DNA from: an uncultured Opitutia bacterium
Lineage (GTDB): Bacteria > Verrucomicrobiota > Verrucomicrobiia > Opitutales > Opitutaceae
Direction of reading: 5' to 3'
Length of the DNA: 36,170 bases
Assembly (NCBI GenBank): GCA_903925425.1
Contig: CAIYFD010000027.1
Location: 1 to 36,170 of the forward strand
The notes below the pieces were generated by a model. The model made no database searches. It saw nothing but the letters and a program-made list of their open reading frames with translations, and had not been told where the DNA came from. Positions within the stretch are counted from its first letter, which is position 1, and each line of letters starts with the position of its first letter. The position numbers and the translations under genes are program-made. Of the stretch, positions 15,768 to 27,930 are shown in pieces.

Positions 15768-17453
15768 TCAGCCGGAGTCTGAATCGGCCCCGGCGTTCTG
15801 CGGAATGTGCGGCACCGACACCCGCAGCAACATCCAGCCAAAGGCTGCGACCAGGGCGCTCGCCGCGACAAACCAGTCGCCATGCTCGACGTAAAAGCTC
15901 TTGAGTCCGATCCAGCGCTGGTCGCGTGAAACACTGATCGCGCGGGCGCCCCGGAAGTAAATGCTGCCCGCCTCGTTTGTCGCAGTATAGCGGACATAGC
16001 CAAACTCGTCGATCCAGCCGCTCCAGCCACCGTTGCCGACGCGCAGCACGGGCCGGCGGGTTTCCACCGCACGCAGCACCGAGTGCGCCGCATGCTGCAC
16101 TGCCGCGCCGTCCTCGCCGAACCAGCCGTTGTTGGTCAGCACCACGAGAACGTCGGCGCCAGCCTGCACCGAGCTGCGAGCGAGGGCCGGAAACACATCC
16201 TCGTAGCAAATCAGCGAACCGACCTCGGCGGTCGTGCCGTCCGCCGCCGTCACCTCGATGAGGCTCGGGGTCGTGCCGGGCAGGATGTCCCCATCCCCGA
16301 TCGGCACGATCTTCGACAGCCAGCCCAGCACCGGCCGGAAGGGCACAAACTCCCCGAAAGGCACGAGGTGGCGTTTGCGGTACGACTCAACCTGCAGTCC
16401 GCCCTGCGGCTTGATCAGGAATGCCCCGTTGGAAATGACCGTGCCCGCGCCCGGCACGTCCTCGATCCCAATCGAACCGATGAGCAGGGGTGTCTTCGCT
16501 CGCTGCGCGAGCCGCTCAGTCCACGCCTGGACGCTCGCGTCGCCCCGCACGGCCCAGGGCGTCACCGCCTCGGGCCAAAGGATCAGGTCGAGCGGGACGG
16601 AGGCCGCCTGCAGCGTGGTCTTTTCCAGCGCGCTGAGAATATCCGGCGCACTCGCCGGGTCCCATTTCAGGGTCTGCGGGATATAAGGCTGCACCAGCCC
16701 GACCCGCAGGAAACGCACCGCGAATTCAGTGCGGTGCACGGTCTCCTGCACATAGACCGCGAGGCAGGTCAGCAGCAGGAACATCGCGAGGAAAAATTCC
16801 TGGCTGCGTTTGGAGAAGCCCGTCTGCTCCTCGCGGAACAGCCGGTGCGCGTAGGCCGCGAAGCCGAGGTTCATGGCCACCAGCACGAAAGAAACCCCGC
16901 CCGCGCCCGTGTAGGCCGCAATCTGCAGGATGCTGATCCGCTTCCACTGGCTCGCGGCCAGCGGCAGCCAGGGGAAGCCGCTCAGGAACCAAGTCCGCGT
17001 CCACTCGATCACCACCCAAAGTCCGGCCAGCGCGAGCACGGCCACCAGGCGCACCGGGGTCGACCGGCCGAACATCCGCGGGATAGTCCACCAGGCAGCC
17101 AGGTACCAGACCCCGACCCATACTCCGGTAAAGGGCCCGAGCAGGAACAGCCCGAGCCACGAGACGTGGTGCAGCCAGCCGAGGATGATGGTCCATGCGA
17201 CCATCTGCGCGCCGAGCAGCGTGAGGGCGTAAACCTTGAATCCCGGCCGGAGGTAGGCCCAGAAGATGCCCGGCACGAGCATCGCGTAGGCGAACTCCGA
17301 CATCTCGTACGGCGGGAACGAGCCGACCGCGAGCACCACCGTCAGGACGGCGACGAGAACCGGGATGACCCGGTCCCAGCGCCGCGTCCAGTACGCCGGC
17401 GCCTTGGCATAAGGGTCGTCCGCAGGCAGGGCGGTGGCAGGTTCGGAAGTCAC
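15768..17453 (-). CDS. lnt: Apolipoprotein N-acyltransferase Lnt
   Basis: Transfers the third acyl chain to lipoproteins in the inner membrane. The protein (about 561 residues) has an N-terminal set of membrane helices, then a nitrilase-like domain. The catalytic triad is visible: Glu295 in LILWPEAVTPW, Lys360 in YRKRHLVPFGEFVPF, and Cys416 in SLICYEDVFP. A C-terminal membrane helix (FVAASALVAAFGWMLL) ends the protein. The start is uncertain between GTG 17453, used here, and TTG 17468. It lies 37-52 bp downstream of secA on the same strand, so the two envelope genes may be cotranscribed. It converges with the protease gene 28 bp away. Confidence 0.93.
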   Translation of the reverse strand: MTSEPATALPADDPYAKAPAYWTRRWDRVIPVLVAVLTVVLAVGSFPPYEMSEFAYAMLVPGIFWAYLRPGFKVYALTLLGAQMVAWTIILGWLHHVSWLGLFLLGPFTGVWVGVWYLAAWWTIPRMFGRSTPVRLVAVLALAGLWVVIEWTRTWFLSGFPWLPLAASQWKRISILQIAAYTGAGGVSFVLVAMNLGFAAYAHRLFREEQTGFSKRSQEFFLAMFLLLTCLAVYVQETVHRTEFAVRFLRVGLVQPYIPQTLKWDPASAPDILSALEKTTLQAASVPLDLILWPEAVTPWAVRGDASVQAWTERLAQRAKTPLLIGSIGIEDVPGAGTVISNGAFLIKPQGGLQVESYRKRHLVPFGEFVPFRPVLGWLSKIVPIGDGDILPGTTPSLIEVTAADGTTAEVGSLICYEDVFPALARSSVQAGADVLVVLTNNGWFGEDGAAVQHAAHSVLRAVETRRPVLRVGNGGWSGWIDEFGYVRYTATNEAGSIYFRGARAISVSRDQRWIGLKSFYVEHGDWFVAASALVAAFGWMLLRVSVPHIPQNAGADSDSG

Positions 17454-17505
17454 GCGGTGGTTAAGCAATATCCAGACCGAACACGCGCGGCCGGCGCGCG
17501 GATTC

Positions 17506-20475
<2,970 letters not shown>

Positions 20476-20520
20476 GAAGGGCCGAGACCATAGCCCGGAG
20501 GGAAGGCTTGGCAAACGGCA

Positions 20521-20626
20521 ATTTGGGTCGCGAAAGAGCGATTTTGATGCGGAAAGCAGGAAAGCAGGAACGGATCAGGCAGGATCAAAATTCCGACCCC
20601 ACCTTTCCCCCTTTCCCCATTCTTCC
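20521..20626. repeat. Octamer-type intergenic repeat between uxs and secA
   Basis: Two perfect GGAAAGCA units (20551-20566) are followed by a degenerate GGAACGGA unit. GGGTCG and ATTTTGAT upstream (20525-20547) have complementary ATCAAAAT and CGACCC downstream (20584-20599), so the block can fold back imperfectly. A pyrimidine-rich tail (20601-20626) follows. It occupies most of the 156-bp gap upstream of secA. Confidence 0.5.
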
Positions 20627-20631
20627 CGGCT

Positions 20632-21558
20632 TCAGACCCGCGTCTTGAAGTAGGCGATGGTGCGCTTGAGACCGTCCTTGAGCGAAATGGCCGGCTCCCA
20701 CTTCAGGACCTTCTTGGCCAAGGCGATGTCGGGCTTGCGCTGCTTGGGGTCGTCGGCCGGGAGCTCCTTGTGCACAATCTTCGATTTGCCGCCGACGAGC
20801 TTCAGCGTGAGCTCGGCCAGCTCCAGCATCGTGAACTCGCCCGGGTTGCCGAGATTCATGGGCCCGACGGTCTTCTCCTGGGCCATGAAGCGCACGAAGC
20901 CCTCGATCAGGTCGTCCACGTAACAGAACGAGCGCGTCTGCGAACCGTCGCCGTAGATCGTGATGTCGTCGCCCCGCAGGGCCTGCACGATGAAGTTCGA
21001 GACCACGCGGCCGTCGGCCTCGTGCATGCGCGGGCCGTAGGTGTTGAAAATGCGGACCACGCGGATATCGACCTTGTTCTCGCGGTGGTAGTCGAAGAAG
21101 AGCGTCTCGGCGCAGCGCTTGCCCTCGTCGTAGCAGGAACGTTTGCCGATCGGGTTGACGTTGCCCCAATACGACTCCGGCTGCGGGTGGACCTGCGGGT
21201 CGCCGTAAACCTCGCTCGTGCTGGCTTGGAACACCCGGGCCTTCACCCGCTTGGCGAGGCCGAGGCAGTTGATCGAGCCCATCACCGACGTCTTGATGGT
21301 CTTGATCGGGTTGTACTGGTAGTGCGGCGGTGAGGCCGGGCAGGCGAGGTTGTAGATCTGGTCCACCTCGTACTTGAACGGATCGATGATGTCGTGCCGC
21401 ACGAACTCGAAGTTCGGGTTGCCCGCGAGATGGGCGATGTTGAGCCGGCGCCCGGTGAAGAAGTTGTCGAGGCAGATGACCTCGTTGCCGTCCTTGAGCA
21501 GGCGGTCACAGAGGTGGGATCCGAGGAAGCCGGCGCCGCCGGTGACGAGGATTCGCAT
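20632..21558 (-). CDS. UDP-glucuronate decarboxylase (UDP-xylose synthase)
   Basis: An extended SDR enzyme of 308 residues that converts UDP-glucuronate to UDP-xylose. It shows the N-terminal Rossmann motif [17 protein letters not shown] and [16 protein letters not shown], the UXS-typical [18 protein letters not shown] and STSEVYGDP, and the catalytic YDEGKR (Tyr-x-x-x-Lys). [20 protein letters not shown] and [15 protein letters not shown] complete the pattern. It lies between tgt and secA on the same strand with repeat-filled gaps on both sides, so co-transcription is uncertain. It supplies a pentose donor for surface polysaccharide. Confidence 0.93.
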   Translation of the reverse strand: MRILVTGGAGFLGSHLCDRLLKDGNEVICLDNFFTGRRLNIAHLAGNPNFEFVRHDIIDPFKYEVDQIYNLACPASPPHYQYNPIKTIKTSVMGSINCLGLAKRVKARVFQASTSEVYGDPQVHPQPESYWGNVNPIGKRSCYDEGKRCAETLFFDYHRENKVDIRVVRIFNTYGPRMHEADGRVVSNFIVQALRGDDITIYGDGSQTRSFCYVDDLIEGFVRFMAQEKTVGPMNLGNPGEFTMLELAELTLKLVGGKSKIVHKELPADDPKQRKPDIALAKKVLKWEPAISLKDGLKRTIAYFKTRV

Positions 21559-21562
21559 GATA

Positions 21563-21694
21563 TTCGATTTTTGATTTCGGAAGCGTCCGGAACCGCGGCG
21601 TTAGATTCACCCGCACCCTTCGCCCATACCAGCGAAAAAGACCGTCCGGCCCGAGTCGGGTAACAATCCGAAATCGGGAATCAAAAATCCAAAA

Positions 21695-21699
<5 letters not shown>
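21563..21699. repeat. Heptamer array (AATCNNN) forming an inverted pair between tgt and uxs
   Basis: Five in-phase heptamers of form AATCNNN occupy 21665-21699 and run over the tgt stop codon. Two units of the reverse form NNNGATT lie at 21563-21576 just upstream of uxs. The two sides share an 11-nt complementary core (GATTTTTGATT and its complement) separated by about 85 bp. The block is strikingly AT-rich compared with the genes around it. Confidence 0.75.
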
Positions 21700-22840
<1,141 letters not shown>

Positions 22841-22845
22841 GAGGA

Positions 22846-22880
22846 AACGCTCAACGTTCAACGCTCAACGCTCAACGTTC
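22846..22880. repeat. Five perfect tandem heptamers AACGYTC
   Basis: Five uninterrupted, in-phase units with Y alternating C/T (C,T,C,C,T) start 5 bp upstream of the tgt ATG. The array creates an alternative in-frame ATG for tgt. A near-identical unit, AACGYTT, recurs in the inverted repeat 22 bp further on. Confidence 0.93.
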
Positions 22881-22901
22881 AAGTAGTGGCCGATTCGACC
22901 C

Positions 22902-22996
22902 GAGAACGCTTAACGTTTAACGCTTACCTTTTAAGGTCCAAGTCAGAGCACTGCAGATCGAACTTAAAGGTTAAGCGTTAAACGTTAAGCGTTCTC
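22902..22996. repeat. Perfect 24-bp inverted repeat built of AACGYTT heptamers
   Basis: The arm 22902-22925 contains three in-phase AACGYTT heptamers and is perfectly complementary to 22973-22996. Inner complementary AAAGGT/ACCTTT segments extend it imperfectly. The 47-nt centre has no repeat. It lies in the divergent gap between tgt and pabA, where both promoters should be, and would form a long hairpin in RNA or a cruciform in DNA. Confidence 0.93.
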
Positions 22997-23045
22997 CGGC
23001 TTGTTCAGCCACACTTGACCCAGCCCCCACCCCTCCGGATATTGG

Positions 23046-23618
23046 GTGGAAGTGCTCCTCGTCATCGACAACTACGACTCGTTCACCTTCAACCTGGTCC
23101 AATATTTTGGCCAGCTGGGGGTGGAGCAGCGCGTCTTCCGCAACAACGAGATCACCCCGGCGCAGGCCCTCGCGCTCAACCCGGATCGCGTCCTCATCTC
23201 CCCCGGACCCTGCTCGCCCGCCGAGGCCGGTGTGTCGCTCGACATGATCGGCGCCTTTGCCGGCAAAAAGCCCGTCTTCGGCGTTTGCCTCGGCCACCAG
23301 GCGATCGGACACTATTTCGGCGGCAAGGTCGTCCGCGCCGACCGCCTGATGCACGGCAAGACCTCGCCCATCCTGCACAAGAACACCGACCTTTTCCACG
23401 GCCTCCCCCAGGGCTTCGCCGCCACCCGCTACCACTCCCTGCTGGTCGAGCGCGCCTCCCTCCCCGCCTGCCTCGAGGTCACCGCCGAGACCAAGGAGGG
23501 CGAGATCATGGGCCTGCGCCACCGCACCCTCCCCGTCTGGGGCGTCCAGTTCCACCCCGAGTCCATCGCGACCGAGGGCGGGATGAAGATCCTCGAGAAC
23601 TTCCTCTCACTGAATTAG
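23046..23618 (+). CDS. pabA: Glutamine amidotransferase of anthranilate/aminodeoxychorismate synthase
   Basis: A class I glutamine amidotransferase of 190 residues that supplies ammonia to the chorismate-using partner for folate or tryptophan. [14 protein letters not shown] (about 8-21), [12 protein letters not shown], the nucleophile Cys in [15 protein letters not shown] and the His/Glu of VQFHPESI are visible. The start is GTG 23046, giving [13 protein letters not shown]; no ATG is available upstream in frame before the repeat. No pabB or trpE lies nearby, so pabA and trpG cannot be told apart. Dual use is common in this family. Confidence 0.88.
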   Translation: MEVLLVIDNYDSFTFNLVQYFGQLGVEQRVFRNNEITPAQALALNPDRVLISPGPCSPAEAGVSLDMIGAFAGKKPVFGVCLGHQAIGHYFGGKVVRADRLMHGKTSPILHKNTDLFHGLPQGFAATRYHSLLVERASLPACLEVTAETKEGEIMGLRHRTLPVWGVQFHPESIATEGGMKILENFLSLN

Positions 23619-23633
23619 GAACCCACCGCATGA

Positions 23634-23686
23634 TCTGGAACTCAGGAAATCAGGTTCCGAAAACTTGAGTTCCTGAGGTCCAGATT
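23634..23686. repeat. Hairpin of octamer units (GGAANNCA) between pabA and nrdR
   Basis: Arms 23634-23657 and 23663-23686 are complementary at 21 of 24 positions with a 5-nt loop. Each arm is made of 8-nt units of the form GGAANNCA. The structure follows the pabA stop by 15 bp and is followed by a pyrimidine run (TTCTCCCTTCCCC), so it may end or attenuate pabA transcription. Confidence 0.85.
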
Positions 23687-23710
23687 CTCCCTTCCCCACC
23701 CTCTTTTCCC

Positions 23711-24178
23711 ATGCGTTGTCCCAAGTGCACCTCGATCGAGGACAAAGTGATCGACTCCCGGATCAGCCGGGAGGGAAACACCATCCGCCGCCGGCGCGAA
23801 TGCCTCGAGTGCGGCCACCGCTTCACCACCACCGAGGGCCTCGTGCGCGACGGCCTGATCGTGACGAAGCGCGACGGCCGCCGCGAGGACTTCAGCCGCG
23901 AGAAGCTCAACCACGCCGTGCGCGCCGCCTGCCACAAGCGCCCGATCGAAGCTGAGCAGATGACCATGCTGGTCGAGGACGTGATCGACGCTCTCGAGGC
24001 CCAGTATGAGTCGGAGATCCCCTCGCAGGCCATCGGCGACGCCGTCATGCAGCGCCTGCGCAAGATCGACCAGGTCGCGTACGTGCGCTTTGCCAGCGTC
24101 TACAAGGAATTCCGTGACGTGAACGAGTTCGTCGACGAGATCAGCGCGCTGGTGAAGTCCACGCCGAAGAACCGCTGA
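23711..24178 (+). CDS. nrdR: Transcriptional repressor NrdR
   Basis: Represses ribonucleotide reductase genes in response to ATP/dATP. At 155 residues it is the usual length. The N-terminal zinc ribbon has MRCPKC and CLECGHRF (Cys pairs at 3/6 and about 35/38). The linker RFTTTEG is followed by the ATP-cone domain (VTKRDGRREDFSREKL, then KIDQVAYVRFASVYKEF). ATG 23711 starts directly at the zinc ribbon. It is 7 bp from the next gene, with which it is probably cotranscribed. Confidence 0.97.
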   Translation: MRCPKCTSIEDKVIDSRISREGNTIRRRRECLECGHRFTTTEGLVRDGLIVTKRDGRREDFSREKLNHAVRAACHKRPIEAEQMTMLVEDVIDALEAQYESEIPSQAIGDAVMQRLRKIDQVAYVRFASVYKEFRDVNEFVDEISALVKSTPKNR

Positions 24179-24185
24179 GCCGCGC

Positions 24186-24692
24186 ATGGCCGCCCCCTCC
24201 CGCGACGAGCTGCGCCGGTTGCACCTGATCAACGCGCTCTTTGCGCACGCCACCGGCGACGACCTCTATCTCGCCCAACAGATCCAGGGCGCGATCACCT
24301 TCAGCCTCGCCGAGCTCGCGCGCCAAACGACCGCGCACCCGGAGCTCGCGGCCAAATACGACGCCGCCTTCAACGCCGCCGCCGCCGACCTGCTGGCCCG
24401 GCTCTTCCGCCACTTTCCGCGCCGCGGATTTTTTCATTGGGACGCCTCCCTGACCCCCGCCGCGGCCACGCCGCTCTTCGCCCGGGCCGAACTCATGGTC
24501 GGTCTGCGCCAGCTCTCTCCCTTCCGGCAATCCACGCTGCTCGTCACCAACCTCCGACCGGCCTTCGTGCCCGCCGGCCGCCGCATCACCCCGAGACGCC
24601 AGCGCGAGTACGAGGAAGCCCTCGCCTTCGTCCGCGCCCTCGCCGCCGCCCGCACCGTCCGCGGCTCGGAGATGAATTTGCTCTTTTTGTAA
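24186..24692 (+). CDS. Conserved-looking protein of unknown function
   Basis: A protein of 168 residues that I do not recognise. It is soluble, Ala/Arg/Leu-rich and largely helical. It begins RDELRRLHLINALFAHATGDD, contains an aromatic patch (FPRRGFFHWDASLTP) and ends with a hydrophobic NLLFL. There is no signal peptide or membrane helix. It starts 7 bp after nrdR, so cotranscription is likely, and ends just before the nonamer array. Codon use matches its neighbours, which supports a real gene. Confidence 0.7.
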   Translation: MAAPSRDELRRLHLINALFAHATGDDLYLAQQIQGAITFSLAELARQTTAHPELAAKYDAAFNAAAADLLARLFRHFPRRGFFHWDASLTPAAATPLFARAELMVGLRQLSPFRQSTLLVTNLRPAFVPAGRRITPRRQREYEEALAFVRALAAARTVRGSEMNLLFL

Positions 24693-24694
24693 TC

Positions 24695-24738
24695 GATCAG
24701 ACGGATCAGTCTGATCCGACCGATCGGTCCGATCCCCC
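24695..24738. repeat. Nonamer array with GATC every 9 bp
   Basis: GATC occurs at 24695, 24704, 24713, 24722 and 24731, exactly nine bases apart, with units of form GATCNGNCN. The array contains overlapping palindromes (CGGATCAG, T, CTGATCCG; ACCGATCGGT). It fills the 53-bp gap between the unknown gene and the HIT gene and reaches the position where the HIT gene's ribosome site should be. Confidence 0.88.
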
Positions 24739-24745
24739 TTCTGCC

Positions 24746-25084
24746 ATGAAAACCATCTTCCAACGCATCATCGACCGCGAGATTCCGGGGCGTTTCGAGC
24801 ACGAGGATGAACACTGCATCGTGATCCACGACATCGTGCCCCAGGCGCCGGTCCACCTGCTCATCATCCCCAAGCGCGTGATCGTCCGCGTCGCCGAGGC
24901 CACCCCGGCCGACCAGGCCCTGCTCGGTCACCTGCTGCTCGTCGCCGGAATCGTCGCCCAGAAGCTCAACCTCGGCGGCGGCTTCCGTCTCGTGATCAAC
25001 AACGGCCCCCTGGCCGGCGAGACCGCCCCCCACCTGCACGTCCATCTCCTCGGCGGACGTCAGCTCACGTGGCCGCCGGGCTAG
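24746..25084 (+). CDS. HIT family hydrolase (HINT-like)
   Basis: A small protein of 112 residues with MKTIFQRIIDREIPGRFEHED at the N-terminus, then VHLLIIPKRVI. The histidine triad HLHVHLLGG lies near the C-terminus, with NNGPLAGETAPHLH before it. The family hydrolyses nucleoside phosphoramidates or related nucleotides. ATG 24746 is the normal family start; the open frame upstream (to 24437) is a shadow inside the neighbouring gene. It is the last gene of the pabA-nrdR-unknown-HIT strand run. Confidence 0.94.
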   Translation: MKTIFQRIIDREIPGRFEHEDEHCIVIHDIVPQAPVHLLIIPKRVIVRVAEATPADQALLGHLLLVAGIVAQKLNLGGGFRLVINNGPLAGETAPHLHVHLLGGRQLTWPPG

Positions 25085-25095
25085 CGGCTGCGCCA

Positions 25096-25204
25096 CTCGG
25101 TTCGGAGTTCAGTGTTTTGGGTTCTTGGTTGGGCAGACGCCTAGCGTGCGGGAATCCGAACTCCGAACTCCGAACCCTGAACTCTGAACTCAGAACCCTA
25201 AACC
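25096..25204. repeat. Inverted heptamer arrays between HIT gene and dprA
   Basis: Five in-phase NNNNGTT heptamers fill 25096-25130, and six in-phase GAACNCN heptamers fill 25158-25199. Read on opposite strands, both share the AAC core, so the two arrays face each other and can pair imperfectly across a gap of about 27 bp. The HIT gene and dprA converge here, so the structure may act as a two-way terminator. Confidence 0.85.
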
Positions 25205-25209
25205 GATTC

Positions 25210-26340
25210 TCATTCGATTGCTTCGAACGCCCCATCCGCCCTTCGGGCGATACGGTGCTTCAGTTCCAGCATCATCAAGCCGGCGGACACCTCCGCGGCT
25301 GCGAGACCGGTTTGAGCCACAAGTTGATCCGGCCCGAGGATTCCGCCGCCGGCAAAGCACGCCAGGATGGCCCGCTCGCCGGGAGTCAGGTCGGCGAGTC
25401 CCGTCACTTCCCCGTTGGCATCGGCCTTCTCGGGAATCGGCGCGGGACGGAGCCCGTCGAGATAGCTCAACTCGGACATCAGATCCTCGACGCCCGTCAG
25501 CAAGGTCGCGCCATCACGAATGAGTTGGTGGCACCCGGCGCTGGTCGATTGGTCGATCCGGCCCGGCACCGCGAAGAGCAGTCTTCCCTGCTCGCCCGCA
25601 AACCGTGCCGTGATCATCGCTCCGCCGCTGACATCGCTCTCGACCACGATCACCGCCTCGCAGCAGCCCGCCACGATGCGGTTGCGCATGGCGAACGACT
25701 GCTTGTCCGCCCGACGTCCGATCGGGAACTCGGAGAGAATCGCCCCGTGCTCCTCGATCCGACGATAGAGCGCCAGATTCTCCGGCGGATAGATCAGGTC
25801 GATGCCGGTGCCGAGCACCGCGGCGGTTTTTCCGCCCGCCTCCAGCACGCCCTCGTGCGCCGCCGTGTCGATGCCACGAGCAAGTCCGCTCACCACGCAG
25901 AAACCGCGGGCCGATAATTCGGCTCCAAGTTTTCTGGCGGTGGCCTGTCCGTACAGCGTGGTACGGCGCGAACCCACGATCGCCACGCACGGCGCCGCGA
26001 AGTCGTAGCTGCCCTTGCGATAGAGCCCGATCGGCGGGTCGTTGATTTCCTTCAGCAGCCGCGGATAACCCGGATCGCGCGTGGTGATGAATGTCACGCC
26101 CGACTTCGCCATCCGCTCCTCCTCGCGCCCCAGGTCGAAGTGCTCCCGCCACGTGGCAATCGTGCCCGCGATCACCGGGCCCACGCCCTTCACTGACTCC
26201 AGCCGCCGCGCTCCGGCGTCAAACACCGCCCGCGGATCCCCGCCCAGCTCGGCCAACAGGCGGTTCAGCGTGATCGGCCCGATGTTCGGCAGCGCATTGA
26301 GGACAAGGAAGGCCTGCTGCTCGGTAAGCTCGGTGGGCAT
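25210..26340 (-). CDS. dprA: DNA processing protein DprA
   Basis: Binds incoming single-stranded DNA and loads RecA during natural transformation. The protein has about 376 residues. An N-terminal helix-hairpin-helix-like segment (LPNIGPITLNRLLAELGG, VKGVGPVIAGTI) is followed by the Rossmann core. The core shows VAIVGSRRTTLYGQ, VSGLARGIDTAAHEGVLEAGG, VLGTGIDLIYPPEN, SEFPIG and RNRIVAGCCEAVIVVE. A C-terminal winged-helix-like DML1 region (LTPGERAILACFAGGGI to LELKHRIARR) completes it. The start is ATG 26340 or GTG 26346. It lies 68 bp downstream of nnrDE on the same strand. Confidence 0.95.
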   Translation of the reverse strand: MPTELTEQQAFLVLNALPNIGPITLNRLLAELGGDPRAVFDAGARRLESVKGVGPVIAGTIATWREHFDLGREEERMAKSGVTFITTRDPGYPRLLKEINDPPIGLYRKGSYDFAAPCVAIVGSRRTTLYGQATARKLGAELSARGFCVVSGLARGIDTAAHEGVLEAGGKTAAVLGTGIDLIYPPENLALYRRIEEHGAILSEFPIGRRADKQSFAMRNRIVAGCCEAVIVVESDVSGGAMITARFAGEQGRLLFAVPGRIDQSTSAGCHQLIRDGATLLTGVEDLMSELSYLDGLRPAPIPEKADANGEVTGLADLTPGERAILACFAGGGILGPDQLVAQTGLAAAEVSAGLMMLELKHRIARRADGAFEAIE

Positions 26341-26408
26341 GGCCACGATTCTATCGAACCGAGGCGCCGCTGCCCAAGCGTAAAGTCAGACCGCGGAAAA
26401 ACGTCCGC

Positions 26409-27914
26409 CTATTCGCGCAGCGCCGAAGGAAGGAAATCCAGCAGCTGAGTGACATTCACCGCGACCTGCCCATGGGTTTCGGCGAGCAGATCCGCGGCGC
26501 GGCCGTGCCAGACGGTGGCGCGGGCGGCGGCGTTCAGCGGATCGCTCGGGGCCTGGGCCAGCAAGCCGCCCGCCAGACCGGCCAGCAGGTCACCACTGCC
26601 GCCGCGCGAGAGCACGGGACCGCCGAAGGGACTGAAATAGTTCTCCTGGCCCGCAGTGATCCGCGTCAACGGACCCTTGCGGATCACCACGGCACTGGAA
26701 GGCACGGCCTGGGCGATCCGTTCCCACTCGCCGGCGTGCGGGGTGAGGATCCGCGGGGCCTTGCCGGCCTTCACGATCTCCGGCCGCAGCGCGTCGGCGT
26801 CGATCACCAGCGGGACCGTCGCGGTCGCCACGATGTCCTGCGCCAGCGCGAGGGTCTCCGCTTCGCGGCCGAGGCCGGGACCGATCGCCAGCGCGGTCGC
26901 CCGCTCCCAGCGGGCCCGCAAAAGATGTGCCCCCTCGAGGGCGAGCCCGCCGTCGGGCGTTTCCGGCCAGCCGATCCACATCGCCTCGGGGGCGCGGGCC
27001 GCGAAGGCGGGCGCCACGCTCTCCGGCACGAAGGCCGTGACCAACCCCGCTCCGCTGCGCAGGGCGGCCAACACCGCCATCAGCACCGATCCCGGATAAC
27101 TCCGCGAGCCGCCCACGATCATCAGGTGCCCATGGCTGCGCTTGTCGCCGGCCGGATCGCGCCAACCGCGCAGAGCGGCCAGCACATCCAGAGTCAGCAC
27201 GCGCTCATGACCGGCGGCCCCAGCCGCATCGGCGAAGAAACCGAGATCGAGATAACGCAGGCGCCCGACCGCGGCGGCGTTGGCCGGATCAACCACCGGT
27301 GCCTTCACACTGCCGGTCGCATAGGTGCAGTCGGCCCGGATCACGGCCCGGCCACCGACTCCGCTCGGCAGATCCACCGCGGCACGCAGGCGGATGGGCA
27401 GGGCGTTCACCTGCGCCATCAGCGCCGCCACCTTCGCGTCCACCGGCGGACGGAACTGAAAACCAAAGATCCCGTCGAGCAGCAGATCGTAGGCGGATCC
27501 CGCCCGCAGCACCGGAAGCGTGCGCACGCGGCCCGGCGCACCCTGGAGGAGGGCCTGCAGGCTGCGGGTGGCAAGCGGACGCAATGGCCGCGTCCCGAAG
27601 ACGGGCAGCACATCCGCCGTCGCCCCGGGAAACCGTTCCAGCAGATTCATGGCCGCCAGCAGGGCGTCGCCGCCGTTGTGCCCCTTCCCGGCCAGCACGA
27701 GGATCCGGCCCGTGGCCGGCAGACCGCCAATTTCGCGGAAATCGTTCACCACGGCACCCGCCACGGCCCGGCCGGCCGCCTGCATCGCGAACCATTCGCG
27801 CACCTCGCTGCCGCCGAACAGCTGGGACTCCAACCCGCCGGCCGCGGCGCATTCCAGGACCGGATGACTGCCGGGGAGCGATGGGGAAACGTTCGTCGCG
27901 TTGCTGCCTGTCAT
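26409..27914 (-). CDS. nnr: Bifunctional NAD(P)H-hydrate epimerase / ADP-dependent dehydratase
   Basis: Repairs hydrated NADH and NADPH. It is a fusion of 501 residues. The N-terminal YjeF_N epimerase domain (about 35-230) has LAGKGHNGGDALLAA, LLDGIFGFQF and AVDLPSGVGG. The C-terminal ADP-dependent carbohydrate kinase-like dehydratase domain has HLMIVGGSRSYPGSVLMAVL, AIGPGLGREAE, VIDADALRP, LTPHAGEWERIAQAV and the nucleotide motif LSRGGSGDLLAG, usually GGTGD in relatives. ATG 27914 gives the ordinary length. A palindromic repeat separates it from the gene upstream. Confidence 0.93.
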   Translation of the reverse strand: MTGSNATNVSPSLPGSHPVLECAAAGGLESQLFGGSEVREWFAMQAAGRAVAGAVVNDFREIGGLPATGRILVLAGKGHNGGDALLAAMNLLERFPGATADVLPVFGTRPLRPLATRSLQALLQGAPGRVRTLPVLRAGSAYDLLLDGIFGFQFRPPVDAKVAALMAQVNALPIRLRAAVDLPSGVGGRAVIRADCTYATGSVKAPVVDPANAAAVGRLRYLDLGFFADAAGAAGHERVLTLDVLAALRGWRDPAGDKRSHGHLMIVGGSRSYPGSVLMAVLAALRSGAGLVTAFVPESVAPAFAARAPEAMWIGWPETPDGGLALEGAHLLRARWERATALAIGPGLGREAETLALAQDIVATATVPLVIDADALRPEIVKAGKAPRILTPHAGEWERIAQAVPSSAVVIRKGPLTRITAGQENYFSPFGGPVLSRGGSGDLLAGLAGGLLAQAPSDPLNAAARATVWHGRAADLLAETHGQVAVNVTQLLDFLPSALRE

Positions 27915-27930
27915 ATGTTTGGGGTTAGAG

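Noticed and set aside
22841-22861. Upstream ATG 22861 as the tgt start
   Set aside because: The added residues are encoded by the heptamer array; the family start matches ATG 22840.
22846-22996. Possible CRISPR array
   Set aside because: Units are 7 nt with no spacers, and no cas gene is present.
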